Counted from the first letter of the stretch, positions 39,223 to 48,570 are shown. The stretch: DNA of 64,000 bases from Cellulosimicrobium funkei (GCF_004519295.1 NZ_SOZH01000008.1:186001-250000); one strand, 5' to 3'. Notes: generated by a model from the sequence alone, not told the origin. Program-made: numbers and translations.

Positions 39223-41790
39223 TCACTCCGCGCCGGCCTGCAGCTCGCCCGTCGGGGGCAGGTCGCGGACCGAGACGCCGGTGGGGGCGTCGAGCGCCGC
39301 GGCCGCGCCCACGCTCACCGGGCCGCGGTCGTGCTCGCCCTTCGAGACACCCCGGAAGGTGAACTCTCCGAGCAGGCCCTCGCCCTCGGCGTCGACCAGG
39401 ACGATCTCGCCGGCCTTGAGCTCGCCGAACAGGATCTTCTCCGAGAGCACGTCCTCGATGTCGCGCTGGATCGCGCGGCGCAGCGGACGAGCACCCAGGA
39501 CCGGGTCGTAGCCCTTCTCGGCGAGGAGCTGCTTCGCGGGCTGCGTGAGCTCGATGCCCATGTCCTTGTCCCGCAGGCGGGCGTCGAGACGGGCGATCAT
39601 CAGGTCGACGATCTGGATGATCTCGGCCTGCGAGAGCTGCGGGAAGACCACCACGTCGTCGACGCGGTTGAGGAACTCCGGCCGGAAGTGCTGCTTGAGC
39701 TCGTCGTTGACCTTCGCCTTCATGCGCTCGTAGGACGTGACCAGGTCGCCGCCGGCGTTGAAGCCGGTCTGGACGCCCTTGGCGATGTCCCGCGTGCCGA
39801 GGTTGGTCGTCATGATGATGACGGTGTTCTTGAAGTCCACGACGCGGCCCTGCGAGTCGGTCAGGCGACCGTCCTCGAGGATCTGCAGGAGCGAGTTGAA
39901 GATGTCCGCGTGGGCCTTCTCCACCTCGTCGAACAGGACGACCGAGAACGGCTTGCGCCGCACCTTCTCGGTGAGCTGGCCACCCTCGTCGTACCCGACG
40001 TAGCCGGGGGGCGAGCCGAACAGCCGCGAGACGGTGTGCTTCTCGGAGAACTCCGACATGTCGAGCTGGATGAGCGCGTCCTCGTCCCCGAAGAGGAACT
40101 CGGCGAGCGCCTTGGCCAGCTCCGTCTTCCCGACGCCCGTGGGGCCGGCGAAGATGAACGACCCACCGGGGCGCTTCGGGTCCTTGAGGCCAGCACGCGT
40201 CCGGCGGATGGCCTGCGACAGCGCCTTGATCGCGGCCTCCTGGCCGACGACGCGCTTGTGCAGCTCGTCCTCCATGTTGAGCAGGCGGCTGGACTCCTCC
40301 TCGGTGAGCTTGAAGACCGGGATGCCCGTGGCCATGGCCAGGACCTCGGCGATCAGCTCCTCGTCCACCTCCGCGACGGTGTCCAGGTCACCGGACTTCC
40401 ACGCCTTCTCCTTGTCGGCGCGCTTCGCGGTGAGCTGCTTCTCCTTGTCGCGCAGACCGGCGGCCTTCTCGAAGTCCTGCGCGTCGATCGCGGACTCCTT
40501 CTCGCGGCGCGCCTCGGCGATCTCCTCGTCGAGCTCCTTGAGCTCCGGCGGGGCCGTCATGCGGCGGATGCGCAGGCGCGCGCCCGCCTCGTCGATGAGG
40601 TCGATCGCCTTGTCCGGGAGGAACCGGTCGTTGATGTACCGGTCCGCGAGCGTGGCCGCGGAGACGAGCGCGGAGTCCGTGATGGACACGCGGTGGTGCG
40701 CCTCGTAGCGGTCGCGCAGGCCCTTGAGGATCTCGATGGCGTGCGGGAGCGACGGCTCGGCGACCTGGATGGGCTGGAAGCGGCGCTCCAGGGCCGGGTC
40801 CTTCTCGACGTGCTTGCGGTACTCGTCGAGCGTCGTCGCGCCGATGGTCTGCAGCTCGCCGCGCGCGAGCATCGGCTTGAGGATGCTGGCGGCGTCGATC
40901 GCGCCCTCGGCGGCACCCGCCCCGACGAGGGTGTGGATCTCGTCGATGAACAGGATGATGTCGCCGCGCGTGCGGATCTCCTTGAGGACCTTCTTCAGGC
41001 GCTCCTCGAAGTCACCGCGGTAGCGCGAGCCGGCCACGAGCGCGCCGAGGTCGAGCGTGTAGAGCTGCTTGTCCTTGAGCGTCTCGGGGACGTCCCCGCG
41101 GACGATGTCCTGGGCGAGGCCCTCGACGACGGCCGTCTTGCCGACGCCGGGCTCGCCGATGAGGACGGGGTTGTTCTTGGTGCGGCGGCTCAGCACCTGC
41201 ATGACGCGCTCGATCTCGAGGCTGCGCCCGATGACCGGGTCGAGCTTGCCCTCGCGCGCGGCCTGGGTGAGGTTGCGCCCGAACTGGTCGAGCACGGCCG
41301 AGCCGGACGGCTGGCCCTCGGTGGGACCGCCGGCGGCGACCGGCTCCTTGCCCTGGTAGCCGGACAGGAGCTGGATGACCTGCTGGCGCACCTTGTTGAG
41401 GTCGGCGCCCATCTTCGTCAGGACCTGGGCGGCGACGCCCTCGCCCTCGCGGATGAGGCCGAGCAGGATGTGCTCGGTGCCGATGTAGTTGTGGCCGAGC
41501 TGGAGCGCCTCGCGCAGCGACAGCTCGAGCACCTTCTTGGCGCGCGGCGTGAACGGGATGTGCCCGCTCGGGGCCTGCTGGCCCTCGCCGATGATCTCGG
41601 TCACCTGGGTGCGGACGCCGTCGAGGGAGATCCCGAGGGACTCCAGCGCCTTGGCCGCGACACCCTCGCCCTCGTGGATGAGGCCGAGGAGGATGTGCTC
41701 GGTGCCGATGTAGTTGTGGTTGAGCATCCGCGCCTCTTCCTGGGCGAGGACGACGACCCGACGGGCTCGGTCTGTGAATCTCTCGAACAT
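39223..41790 (-). CDS. clpC: ATP-dependent Clp protease ATP-binding subunit ClpC
   Basis: 855-residue Hsp100 unfoldase. Two N-terminal Clp repeats ([41 protein letters not shown]) recruit adaptors. AAA-1 has Walker [15 protein letters not shown] and Walker B ILFIDEIH. The UVR/middle region holds [12 protein letters not shown]-2 has Walker [15 protein letters not shown] and [11 protein letters not shown]. It works with ClpP1P2 in proteolysis and is essential in several actinobacteria. ATG at 41790 follows GAGGAG by seven bases; an upstream in-frame start adds 21 non-conserved residues. Monocistronic, ending at the hairpin at 39163-39200. Confidence 0.98.
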   Translation of the reverse strand: MFERFTDRARRVVVLAQEEARMLNHNYIGTEHILLGLIHEGEGVAAKALESLGISLDGVRTQVTEIIGEGQQAPSGHIPFTPRAKKVLELSLREALQLGHNYIGTEHILLGLIREGEGVAAQVLTKMGADLNKVRQQVIQLLSGYQGKEPVAAGGPTEGQPSGSAVLDQFGRNLTQAAREGKLDPVIGRSLEIERVMQVLSRRTKNNPVLIGEPGVGKTAVVEGLAQDIVRGDVPETLKDKQLYTLDLGALVAGSRYRGDFEERLKKVLKEIRTRGDIILFIDEIHTLVGAGAAEGAIDAASILKPMLARGELQTIGATTLDEYRKHVEKDPALERRFQPIQVAEPSLPHAIEILKGLRDRYEAHHRVSITDSALVSAATLADRYINDRFLPDKAIDLIDEAGARLRIRRMTAPPELKELDEEIAEARREKESAIDAQDFEKAAGLRDKEKQLTAKRADKEKAWKSGDLDTVAEVDEELIAEVLAMATGIPVFKLTEEESSRLLNMEDELHKRVVGQEAAIKALSQAIRRTRAGLKDPKRPGGSFIFAGPTGVGKTELAKALAEFLFGDEDALIQLDMSEFSEKHTVSRLFGSPPGYVGYDEGGQLTEKVRRKPFSVVLFDEVEKAHADIFNSLLQILEDGRLTDSQGRVVDFKNTVIIMTTNLGTRDIAKGVQTGFNAGGDLVTSYERMKAKVNDELKQHFRPEFLNRVDDVVVFPQLSQAEIIQIVDLMIARLDARLRDKDMGIELTQPAKQLLAEKGYDPVLGARPLRRAIQRDIEDVLSEKILFGELKAGEIVLVDAEGEGLLGEFTFRGVSKGEHDRGPVSVGAAAALDAPTGVSVRDLPPTGELQAGAE

Positions 41791-41846
41791 GTGCTGCTCC
41801 TCGTGAGCGGCGTACACCTGCCCGCCGGACGACGGGTACAAGCCTG

Positions 41847-41867
41847 ACCGCATTGACTCTATGCGGT
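41847..41867. promoter_or_regulatory. Inverted repeat in the clpC promoter region
   Basis: ACCGCAT (41847-41853) and ATGCGGT (41861-41867) form a perfect 7-base inverted repeat with a 7-base spacer, 57 bases before the clpC start. A TAGAGT -10-like box on the minus strand (41861-41856) lies inside it, so a bound regulator would affect clpC. A weak ClgR-like half-site GTTCGC (41900-41905) followed by GGCG lies further upstream. Neither assignment is firm. Confidence 0.35.
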
Positions 41868-42070
41868 TCGAACGAGCCGCACCCCCTCCGTATGCCGTTG
41901 TTCGCCAGGGGCGTGAAAGAGGGGTCGCGCCGTGACCTGCCGGGCGGTCGCGGGTGCACGACGGCGGAGATCACCCGGCCCGACACGCGCCGGGGGCGTT
42001 GACCGCGGCCCGCGCCACGGGCAGGCTCGGGAGTGCGCCCCGCACGACGTCCAGAAGGGTGGCGAGAGCG

Positions 42071-42718
42071 ATGCACCAACCGGACCAGCCGCCGGAGGAC
42101 ACCCCCGCACCGGACGCGGACGAGCGAGAGGCACGCCCCGCGGGCTCGGCCGCGTCGTGGGAGCAGGTGGTCGCGCGGTTCCACGGCGCTGTCGCGGAGG
42201 TCGACGACCCGCTCACCTGGGGCCTCGACCTCGACGAGGAGACGCTCACGGGCGCCGGCCACGGGGCGCACGACCCGGCTGAGGAGCGCTTCCTGCGCTC
42301 CTACGTGTCGTTCACGGGCGAGACGCTCGACGTCGAGACGCTGCGGGTGCGGGCCGCGCACGACGAGCAGGCCGAGGACATCGCCCGCACCGCGCTCAGC
42401 GGGGCGCTCGCCGCGCCCCTGCACTCGGACACCCCCGGCGACGACGACTTCCTCGACTCCTACCAGGAGTACCGCGCCGCGATGCGCGCGATCGTCGAGG
42501 AGGTGGACGTCGCGCCCGTCGTGCGCACCACGTTCCGGGTCGACGGCGAGACCCGCCCCTGCCTGTACGTCACCGTGCGGGAGCACGCCGCGGCGTACGT
42601 GCCGGTCGGGGACCGGGCGCTGGTGGTCTCGGGCCCGGCGGACCTGCTCGCGCGGGTCGACGTGGTCACCCGCCCCCTGCGCAACATCCTCCAGGACGAG
42701 CCCGACCCGCGGTTCTGA
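42071..42718 (+). CDS. Uncharacterised acidic protein
   Basis: 215-residue soluble protein rich in Asp, Glu and Ala, with no signal peptide, membrane segment or motif I recognise. A disordered start (QPDQPPEDTPAPDADERE) precedes an alpha/beta region (VVRTTFRVDGETRPCLYVTVREHAAAYVPVGDRALVVSGP) that looks like a small beta sheet. ATG with a weak GAGAG upstream. Divergent from clpC, separated by a 280-base gap, so shared stress control is possible but unproved. Confidence 0.7.
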   Translation: MHQPDQPPEDTPAPDADEREARPAGSAASWEQVVARFHGAVAEVDDPLTWGLDLDEETLTGAGHGAHDPAEERFLRSYVSFTGETLDVETLRVRAAHDEQAEDIARTALSGALAAPLHSDTPGDDDFLDSYQEYRAAMRAIVEEVDVAPVVRTTFRVDGETRPCLYVTVREHAAAYVPVGDRALVVSGPADLLARVDVVTRPLRNILQDEPDPRF

Positions 42719-42888
42719 CCGGCTCCACGCGCCCCGCCGCGGGACTCTCGTCCACCACCTCGGGACGCCCGTCCCGGGCGCCTCGCGTCCCCGCGGCCTA
42801 GGGTCGAGTCAGCACCGGCGCCGCCGACGGCGTCGGGGACAGCACGCCGACGGCGCACGCGGTCGGCCGACCGGGCGGAGGTGGCGAG

Positions 42889-43842
42889 ATGCGCGGCGTG
42901 ATCGTCGGTGTCGACGGGTCGGAGGAGTCGGGCGGCGCGCTCGACTGGGCGCTGCGCGAGGCGGCGGACCGGGCGGTGCCCCTGACGGCGGTGCTCGCGT
43001 TCGAGTCGCGGCAGGGGCAGGGCGACGGCCCCGACGCGGCGGCCGAGGAGAAGCGGGCGCTCGCTCAGGAGTGGCTCGACGCCGCGCGCGCCCGCACGGG
43101 GATCGGCCCGGACGCGGTGACCGCGACGGCCGTCGCCGAGCGCGGCAGCCCCGCGGCCGTCCTGCTCGCCCTCGCCCAGCCACGCGTCGCGCAGGCCGCC
43201 CAGGACGACGTGCGGCCCGACGCCGCCGACGGCGACGACGCCGACCTGCTCGTCCTCGGCCGCTGCGGCCGGGGCCGCCTCGGTCGGATGGTCCTCGGGT
43301 CGGTGCCGACCGCCGTCGTGCAGCACGCGACCGTCCCCGTGACCGTGGTGCGCGGGACGCCCGACGTGCGCCACGACCACGCGCGGCCCGTCGTCGTCGG
43401 GGTCGACGGGTCGTCGACGTCGGTCCAGGCGCTGCGGCACGGCGCCGACGTCGCGCGGCGCACGGGCGCGACGCTCGAGGCCCTGTTCTGCTGGCAGATC
43501 GTCTCGCTCGCGCCCCTGCCCGACTCGTGGGGATGGACGCCGCCCATCGACGACTACGAGAAGTTCGCCGCCCAGAAGCTCGACGCCGCGCTCGAGGCGG
43601 CGGGGGTCGCCCTGCCCGACGACCGCCTCGTGCGCAGCGTGCAGCACGTGCACGCCGCGAAGGGGGTCATCGAGGCGTCGTCGCGCGCGGAGCGGCTCGT
43701 GCTCGGCAACCGCGGCGTCGGCGGGTTCGACCGGCTGCTCCTGGGCTCGGTGAGCCGGCACGCGGTCGAGTACGCGCACTGCCCGGTCACGGTCGTGCGG
43801 CCCGCGGACGCGACGCACCCCTCGGGCACCCACGACAACTGA
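42889..43842 (+). CDS. Universal stress protein with two Usp domains
   Basis: 317 residues made of two tandem Usp domains (about 1-158 and 163-308). Each ends with the ATP-binding pattern: GRCGRGRLGRMVLGSVPTAV in the first and GNRGVGGFDRLLLGSVSRHA in the second. The N-terminal IVGVDGSEESGGALDWAL and VVGVDGSSTSVQALRHG begin each half. Tandem Usp proteins in actinobacteria bind ATP and are often part of hypoxia or stress regulons. ATG behind GGAGGTG. Confidence 0.93.
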   Translation: MRGVIVGVDGSEESGGALDWALREAADRAVPLTAVLAFESRQGQGDGPDAAAEEKRALAQEWLDAARARTGIGPDAVTATAVAERGSPAAVLLALAQPRVAQAAQDDVRPDAADGDDADLLVLGRCGRGRLGRMVLGSVPTAVVQHATVPVTVVRGTPDVRHDHARPVVVGVDGSSTSVQALRHGADVARRTGATLEALFCWQIVSLAPLPDSWGWTPPIDDYEKFAAQKLDAALEAAGVALPDDRLVRSVQHVHAAKGVIEASSRAERLVLGNRGVGGFDRLLLGSVSRHAVEYAHCPVTVVRPADATHPSGTHDN

Positions 43843-43918
43843 GGCCTTGCCCGACGCGCGGGCGGCAGCGACGCCCGCCGCGCGGCATGATGGAGCTCCC
43901 CGACAGGCCGGAGCCCCG

Positions 43919-44251
43919 ATGACGAACGTCGACCTCCTCACGGAAGCCCACCTCACGACCGCCCGCACCGCGGCGAACGGTCGCAGCGCCGAGGTCGTGC
44001 TGCACGACGGCCCGCTGCGCCAGACGATCCTCGCGCTGCGCGCGGGCGTCGAGCTCGGGGAGCACAACTCCCCGCCCGCGGCGTCGATCCAGGTGCTGCG
44101 CGGCCGGGTCCGGGTCACGGCCCTCGGCGAGGGCGACGTGGAGCTGGGCGAGGGCGAGCTGCGCGTGCTCACGCACGAGCGGCACGCGGTGAGCGCGATC
44201 GAGGACGCGGCGTTCCTCCTGACGACCGTGACGAGCGTCCCGGCCACCTGA
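43919..44251 (+). CDS. Cupin-fold protein
   Basis: 110-residue single-domain cupin. ILALRAGVELGEHNSPPAASIQVLRGRVRVTALG corresponds to cupin motif 1, but only one metal-ligand His is present (EHN). The second motif ends in LTHERHAVSAIEDAAFLLTTV. Such small cupins include uncharacterised stress or sugar-related proteins. ATG behind GGAG, 76 bases after the universal stress gene, so it may be co-transcribed with it. Specific function not assignable. Confidence 0.75.
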   Translation: MTNVDLLTEAHLTTARTAANGRSAEVVLHDGPLRQTILALRAGVELGEHNSPPAASIQVLRGRVRVTALGEGDVELGEGELRVLTHERHAVSAIEDAAFLLTTVTSVPAT

Positions 44252-44282
44252 GCCCCGGCCCTCCCTGCCCCCGCCCCTCTCT

Positions 44283-44344
44283 CCGCGAGCACGCGACCCG
44301 CGACCGGATCGCGTCGAGAGGGGTCGCGGACCCCGTGCTCGGCG
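44283..44344 (+). terminator. Two-part imperfect hairpin after the cupin gene
   Basis: Outer arms CCGCGAGCAC (44283-44292) and GTGCTCGGCGG (from 44335, one-base bulge) and inner arms 44298-44305 / 44322-44329 (eight perfect pairs) can stack. It shares the CTCGGCGGG end with hairpins at 3740, 32515 and 39141. Confidence 0.45.
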
Positions 44345-44432
44345 GGTAGGGCCTGCCCGGCCGCGGCGCCCGGGCTCGATGCACCGCGAGCTGCTCCTGC
44401 GAACCGCCCGCACGGCTGCCAGGGTGGTGCGG

Positions 44433-45143
44433 ATGAGAGCCTCGACAACGACGACCGTCCTCGCCGCGAGCGCCCTGGTCCTCGCGGCCTGCACCACGGC
44501 CCCCGGCGACGAACCGAGCACCCCGGAGCCGTCGGCCCCGGCCCCCTCGACCTCTGCCGCGACCCCGGCACCCGGCGATCCCGCCGCGGCGCTCCCGACG
44601 GACGCGCCCGCCGACGTCCTCCTCCCCGCGGGGGCGTGGGGCGGCGAGGGAGGACGCGAGGAGGCGGAGGGGGTCGCGGACTGGCACCTCCCGGAGGCGT
44701 GCGCGGACGGCGGCCCCGCGGACGCCACGGCGATGCGCACCGCGACCGAGGGCGACGGCGCGGCCGAGGGCACCGTGGGGGTCCACCAGGTCGCGGTGTT
44801 CGCCGACGCCGACGCCGCGACCGCGGAGGCCGCGCGGCTCGCGGACCTGCTCGCCGCGTGCGCGGCGCAGGACGGCGCGGAGGGCTCGACGTACACGGCC
44901 GAGCCGCTCGACGTCGGCGCCCAGGGCAGCGGCCTGGCCACCGACTACTACGGGTCGGGCGGGAGCGGGGACCTGGAGACGGCGCTCGGCACCTACCTGG
45001 CGACCACGCGGCGCGGTGCCGCGGTCACCCTCGTCGCGCTCGACGGCGGGGAGAGCACCGTGGGCGCGGCCCGCGAGACGGTCGCGGAGCAGGCCGGTGC
45101 CGCGTGGGAGCTGCTGTGCCGCTACGAGCAGGCGGGCTGCTGA
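44433..45143 (+). CDS. Putative surface lipoprotein
   Basis: 236 residues. The signal peptide MRASTTTTVLAASALVLAAC carries the lipobox cysteine at 20, then a Pro/Ala/Ser linker of about 40 residues (PEPSAPAPSTSAATPAPG). The folded domain includes ATEGDGAAEGTVGVHQVAVF and QGSGLATDYYGSGGSGDLETALGTYLA. Several cysteines and alternating strands recall sensor-like extracytoplasmic domains of actinobacterial lipoproteins, but no family is certain. ATG chosen because the signal peptide begins directly; an upstream start is possible. Confidence 0.72.
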   Translation: MRASTTTTVLAASALVLAACTTAPGDEPSTPEPSAPAPSTSAATPAPGDPAAALPTDAPADVLLPAGAWGGEGGREEAEGVADWHLPEACADGGPADATAMRTATEGDGAAEGTVGVHQVAVFADADAATAEAARLADLLAACAAQDGAEGSTYTAEPLDVGAQGSGLATDYYGSGGSGDLETALGTYLATTRRGAAVTLVALDGGESTVGAARETVAEQAGAAWELLCRYEQAGC

Positions 45144-45158
45144 CGGACGGCCCTTCCG

Positions 45159-45179
45159 CCCGGGAGACTCACTCCCGGG
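45159..45179. terminator. Hairpin between the lipoprotein and DUF4126-like genes
   Basis: CCCGGGAG (45159-45166) and CTCCCGGG (45172-45179) with a five-base loop, between two convergent genes. Bidirectional terminator candidate. Confidence 0.6.
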
Positions 45180-45210
45180 ACGTCGCGCCCCGGGTCGCCG
45201 TGGCGGGCGC

Positions 45211-45705
45211 TCAGACCCGGACGGCCCAGGCGGCGAGGGCCAGCGCCGTGACGTCCTCCGCGACGGCGCCGGGCCAGTCGGGCCGCTCGCCGACGGCGAG
45301 GCGTCGCCACGCCGCACCGCCCCACGTCCCGACGGCCCCGCCCGCGGCTCCCGCGACGGCGGCGAGGACCAGCCCGACCGGACCGGTCCGGTGCCGGGCG
45401 ACGAGCACCCCGCCGACGGCGCCGCTCGCGACGCGGACGACGGGGCCGGGCGGCGCGAGCCGGCTCGGCGTCTGCGGCAGCTTGTCGCCGACCAGCTCGC
45501 CGACGACGCCCAGGAGCGCCGCACCGCGCGCGAGCGGCCCGGGTCCGTGACCCGACCGGCCCGACCCGCCGGGCCGCACGAGGCCGGCCAGCACCGGCGC
45601 CGCGACCCCGAGGCTGCTGCGCGCGCCCGCGGCGACGCCGAGCGCGAGGGCCCGGGCGAGCACCGCCGTCGTGCCGCGCGGCGCGGCTGCGTCCTGGGAC
45701 GTCAT
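45211..45705 (-). CDS. Small membrane protein, DUF4126-like
   Basis: 164 residues, hydrophobic Ala/Gly/Val-rich, with about four membrane helices (LARALALGVAAGARSSLGVAA; AGAVGGVLVARH; VGLVLAAVAGAAGGAVG; ALALAAWAV). The GARSS turn and the VGELVGDKLPQTPSR segment resemble the DUF4126 family, whose function is unknown. ATG behind GGAGGA. Convergent with the lipoprotein gene and divergent from the copper pump gene. It may be unrelated to either. Confidence 0.72.
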   Translation of the reverse strand: MTSQDAAAPRGTTAVLARALALGVAAGARSSLGVAAPVLAGLVRPGGSGRSGHGPGPLARGAALLGVVGELVGDKLPQTPSRLAPPGPVVRVASGAVGGVLVARHRTGPVGLVLAAVAGAAGGAVGTWGGAAWRRLAVGERPDWPGAVAEDVTALALAAWAVRV

Positions 45706-45989
45706 GGGGTCCTCCTGCGGTGGGGTGGTGGCCCGGTCGACCGGGTCCCCCCGAACGTAGCCGCTCGCGGGGCGGCCCACCCGGCGGCGACGCGTCCCGC
45801 TCGCCGGGTCCCGCGCCCGGTCCCGGGCCCACCCTGAGCGACGTCGCGGTCGGCGAGCAGGCGCTGCGCCTCGCGGTCGCCCGGGCGACGACGCACCCCG
45901 GCGCGTGGTGGTCCGGTGCCCTGTCGTGCTGCGAGAGCCCACCCCGTGCCCCTGACGCCGCCCCTCGCGGACGGGTCGAGCAAGAACGG
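45706..45989. other. Non-coding gap before the copper-pump promoter
   Basis: I see no convincing gene in this stretch. Open frames on both strands lack ribosome sites and have Pro/Arg/Gly-rich shadow composition. It must contain the promoter of the divergent DUF4126-like gene (nearby GGAGGA is its ribosome site). No repeats or RNA motifs were recognised. Confidence 0.5.
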
Positions 45990-46018
45990 TTGACGGATCG
46001 GCCCCACGGGGGCATGAT
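45990..46018 (+). promoter_or_regulatory. Promoter of the copper-transporting ATPase gene
   Basis: TTGACG (45990-45995) and CATGAT (46013-46018) with an exact 17-base spacer, a good sigma-70-type promoter for this organism. The expected start point (about 46025) lies at the edge of the CsoR-like palindrome, so repressor binding would block initiation. Confidence 0.7.
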
Positions 46019-46030
46019 CGGGAGGAAGTG

Positions 46031-46047
46031 ATACCCCCTAGGGGTAT
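46031..46047. promoter_or_regulatory. CsoR-type copper operator (ATACCCCCTAGGGGTAT)
   Basis: A palindrome with C-run/G-run arms and ATAC/GTAT ends matching known CsoR operator sites in actinobacteria. It lies 22 bases before the pump gene start and just downstream of its promoter. No csoR gene is in the window, so the repressor must be encoded elsewhere. Confidence 0.85.
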
Positions 46048-46068
46048 CAGCGGCCGAGAGGAGACACG

Positions 46069-48435
46069 GTGGACCACCGCACGGAGCACGGCCCCGGGCG
46101 TCGGACCGGCGCGGACGGCGAGCACGGGCACCACGAGGCGCACACGCACACCGAGGCGCACGGGCACCCCGGCGCGGCGGCGACCGCCGCCGTCGACCAC
46201 GCGACGCACGACCCGGCGGCGCACCGCGGCCACGACACAGGGCACGAGGACCACCACGCGGGTCACGGCACCGCGGGCCACGGCACGTCCGGGCACGAGG
46301 GCCACGGCATGGCCGGGCACGAGGGCGGCACGGCCGGGCACGAGGGCCACGGCACGGCCGGGCATGAGGGTCACGACATGGCGGGTCACGGGGGTCACGG
46401 GGGGCACGGCGACCACGTCGGGCAGTTCCGCCGGCTGTTCTGGATCATGCTCGTCCTCGCGGTCCCCACGGTCGCGCTGAACGCCATGTTCGCGATGCTC
46501 CTGGGCTACGACCTGCCCGACGCCGCGTGGGTGCCCTGGGTCTCCCCCGTCCTGGGCACGGTGATCTACGCCTGGGGCGGGCGCCCGTTCCTCACCGGTG
46601 CGGTGAGCGAGCTGCGGAGCCGCAAGCCCGGGATGATGACGCTCATCTCGCTCGCCATCACGGTCGCGTTCGTGTCGTCGCTGGGAGCGAGCCTGGGCCT
46701 GCTCGCGCACGAGCTCGACGTCTGGTGGGAGCTCGCGCTCCTCGTCGTCATCATGCTGCTCGGTCACTGGCTCGAGATGCGCTCGCTCGCGCAGACGGCG
46801 TCCGCGCTCGACTCGCTCGCCGCGCTGCTCCCGGACGAGGCGGAGCGGGTCGCCGAGGACGGGACCGTGACGACCGTCGCGCCGACGGACCTGCGCGTGG
46901 GCGACCTGGTCGTCGTCCGGCCGGGAGGGCGCGTGCCCGCGGACGGCGAGGTCGCTTCCGGCTCGGCGGACGTCGACGAGTCGATGATCACCGGCGAGTC
47001 GCGCCCCGTGCGCCGCACCGTCGGGGACGCCGTCGTCGCGGGGACCGTCGCGACGGACGACGCGCTGCGCGTGCGGATCACGGCCGTCGGCGAGGACACC
47101 GCGCTCGCGGGCATCCAGCGGCTCGTCGCAGACGCGCAGGCGTCGTCGACGAAGACCCAGCGCCTCGCGGACCGTGCCGCCGGGTGGCTGTTCTGGTACG
47201 CGCTCGGGGCCGCTGCCCTGACGATCGGCCTGTGGCTCGTCTTCGGCACGCCCGAGCAGGCGCTGATCCGGGCGATCACCGTCCTCGTCATCGCGTGCCC
47301 CCACGCGCTGGGTCTCGCGATCCCGCTCGTCGTCTCGCTCTCGACGGAGCGCGCCGCGAAGGCGGGCGTCCTCGTCAAGGACCGTCTGGCGCTCGAGCGC
47401 ATGCGCACCGTGGACACCGTCCTGTTCGACAAGACCGGGACGCTCACCGCGGGCGAGCCGGTCGTCGTGCACCTCGCGACCGCGGGCGGCACGTCCGAGG
47501 CCGCGCTGCTCGCGCTCGCCGCAGCGGCCGAGGCGGACAGCCAGCACCCGCTCGCCCGCGCGATCGTGCGGGCGGCCGAGGAGCGGGGCGACGACGTCCC
47601 CCGCGCCACCGACTTCCGGTCGCTCACGGCCGTCGGCGTCGAGGCGACCGTCCCGACCCCCGACGGCGCGCGCCGCGTCGCGGTCGGCGGCCCCGCCCTC
47701 CTGCGCGAGCGCGGGCTCGACCCCCTGCCCGACGCCGCGGCGTGGGCCGAGGACGGGTCGACCGTCCTGCACGTGGTCGTCTCGGACGAGGCCGGCACCC
47801 GCACCGGCACCGCGTCGGACGCGCGGTCCGGCGAGGTCGTGGGCGCGTTCGCCCTGGCGGACGCGATCCGTCCCGAGTCGCGCGAGGCCGTCGACGCGCT
47901 GCACCGGCGCGGCATCCGGGTCGTCATGATCACCGGCGACGCCGAGCCCGTCGCCCGCGCGGTCGGGCGCGAGCTCGGCATCGACCAGGTCTTCGCGGGC
48001 GTGCGCCCCGAGGACAAGGACGCGAAGGTCGCCGAGCTGCAGCACGGCGGGCGCGTCGTCGCGATGGTCGGCGACGGCGTCAACGACGCCCCGGCGCTCG
48101 CCCAGGCGGACGTCGGCATCGCGATCGGCGCGGGCACCGACGTCGCGATCGCGTCCGCCGGGGTGATCCTCGCGAGCTCCGACCCGCGGGCGGTGCTGTC
48201 GATCATCGAGCTGTCGCACGCGTCGTACCGCAAGATGCAGCAGAACCTGTGGTGGGCCGCGGGCTACAACATCGCGGCCGTGCCCCTCGCCGCGGGCGTG
48301 CTCGCGCCCGTCGGGTTCGTCATGCCGATGGCGGTCGGCGCGATCCTCATGTCCGCGTCGACGGTCATCGTCGCGCTCAACGCGCAGCTCCTGCGCCGCA
48401 CCGACCTCGACCCGGCCCGGCTCGCGTCGCGGTGA
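46069..48435 (+). CDS. copB: Copper-translocating P-type ATPase, CPH (P1B-3, CopB) type
   Basis: 788-residue heavy-metal P1B ATPase. A His-rich cytoplasmic N-terminus (about residues 1-115, built of HGxAGHEGHG repeats) replaces the usual CxxC domain. The actuator motif is TGES (VDESMITGESRPVRR). The membrane site is IACPHALGLAIPL with Cys410-Pro411-His412; CPH marks the P1B-3 class, linked to Cu(II)/Ag export. The phosphorylated Asp454 is in DKTGTLT, and the hinge is MVGDGVNDAPALAQAD. GTG start behind AGAGGAG; preceded by a CsoR-like operator. Expected role is copper efflux. Confidence 0.96.
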   Translation: MDHRTEHGPGRRTGADGEHGHHEAHTHTEAHGHPGAAATAAVDHATHDPAAHRGHDTGHEDHHAGHGTAGHGTSGHEGHGMAGHEGGTAGHEGHGTAGHEGHDMAGHGGHGGHGDHVGQFRRLFWIMLVLAVPTVALNAMFAMLLGYDLPDAAWVPWVSPVLGTVIYAWGGRPFLTGAVSELRSRKPGMMTLISLAITVAFVSSLGASLGLLAHELDVWWELALLVVIMLLGHWLEMRSLAQTASALDSLAALLPDEAERVAEDGTVTTVAPTDLRVGDLVVVRPGGRVPADGEVASGSADVDESMITGESRPVRRTVGDAVVAGTVATDDALRVRITAVGEDTALAGIQRLVADAQASSTKTQRLADRAAGWLFWYALGAAALTIGLWLVFGTPEQALIRAITVLVIACPHALGLAIPLVVSLSTERAAKAGVLVKDRLALERMRTVDTVLFDKTGTLTAGEPVVVHLATAGGTSEAALLALAAAAEADSQHPLARAIVRAAEERGDDVPRATDFRSLTAVGVEATVPTPDGARRVAVGGPALLRERGLDPLPDAAAWAEDGSTVLHVVVSDEAGTRTGTASDARSGEVVGAFALADAIRPESREAVDALHRRGIRVVMITGDAEPVARAVGRELGIDQVFAGVRPEDKDAKVAELQHGGRVVAMVGDGVNDAPALAQADVGIAIGAGTDVAIASAGVILASSDPRAVLSIIELSHASYRKMQQNLWWAAGYNIAAVPLAAGVLAPVGFVMPMAVGAILMSASTVIVALNAQLLRRTDLDPARLASR
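46262..46410 (+). repeat. His-rich tandem repeat in the N-terminus of the copper ATPase
   Basis: Degenerate units of about 27 bases around GGGCACGAGGGCCACGGC encode repeats of the type GHEGHGMA or GHEGHGTA and give about 25 histidines within the first 115 residues. They are probably a metal buffer or sensor; copy number may vary between strains. Confidence 0.75.
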
Positions 48436-48455
48436 CCGGGGCCGCGAGACCCCCT

Positions 48456-48510
48456 CGACCACGAGGTTGCTGTCGTCCTGCCGCGCAGGGCGACAGCAAC
48501 CTCGTGGTCG
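48456..48510 (+). terminator. 20-bp perfect hairpin after the copper-ATPase gene
   Basis: The arms 48456-48475 and 48491-48510 are perfectly complementary over 20 base pairs, and the loop contains a CCTG/CAGG mini-stem. It sits 20 bases after the stop codon and is the strong terminator of the copper unit. Confidence 0.85.
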
Positions 48511-48570
48511 GCCGCGCGGAAGGTCGTGCTCGACCGTGAGGAACCCCGTGCGCGCTGCGAGACTGGGCCG

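Noticed and set aside
37771-41847. Open frame of more than 1,300 codons antisense to clpC and ssuA
   Set aside because: The opposite strand encodes ClpC with full motifs. The antisense translation is a low-complexity Leu/Arg/Glu/Val shadow without domains.
41868-42000. HspR (HAIR) or CtsR heat-shock operators before clpC
   Set aside because: Neither CTTGAGT-N7-ACTCAAG nor the CtsR heptad repeat is present.
45720-46031. Possible small gene between the DUF4126-like and copper-pump genes
   Set aside because: It lacks a ribosome site, has shadow composition and overlaps the clear copper-pump promoter.
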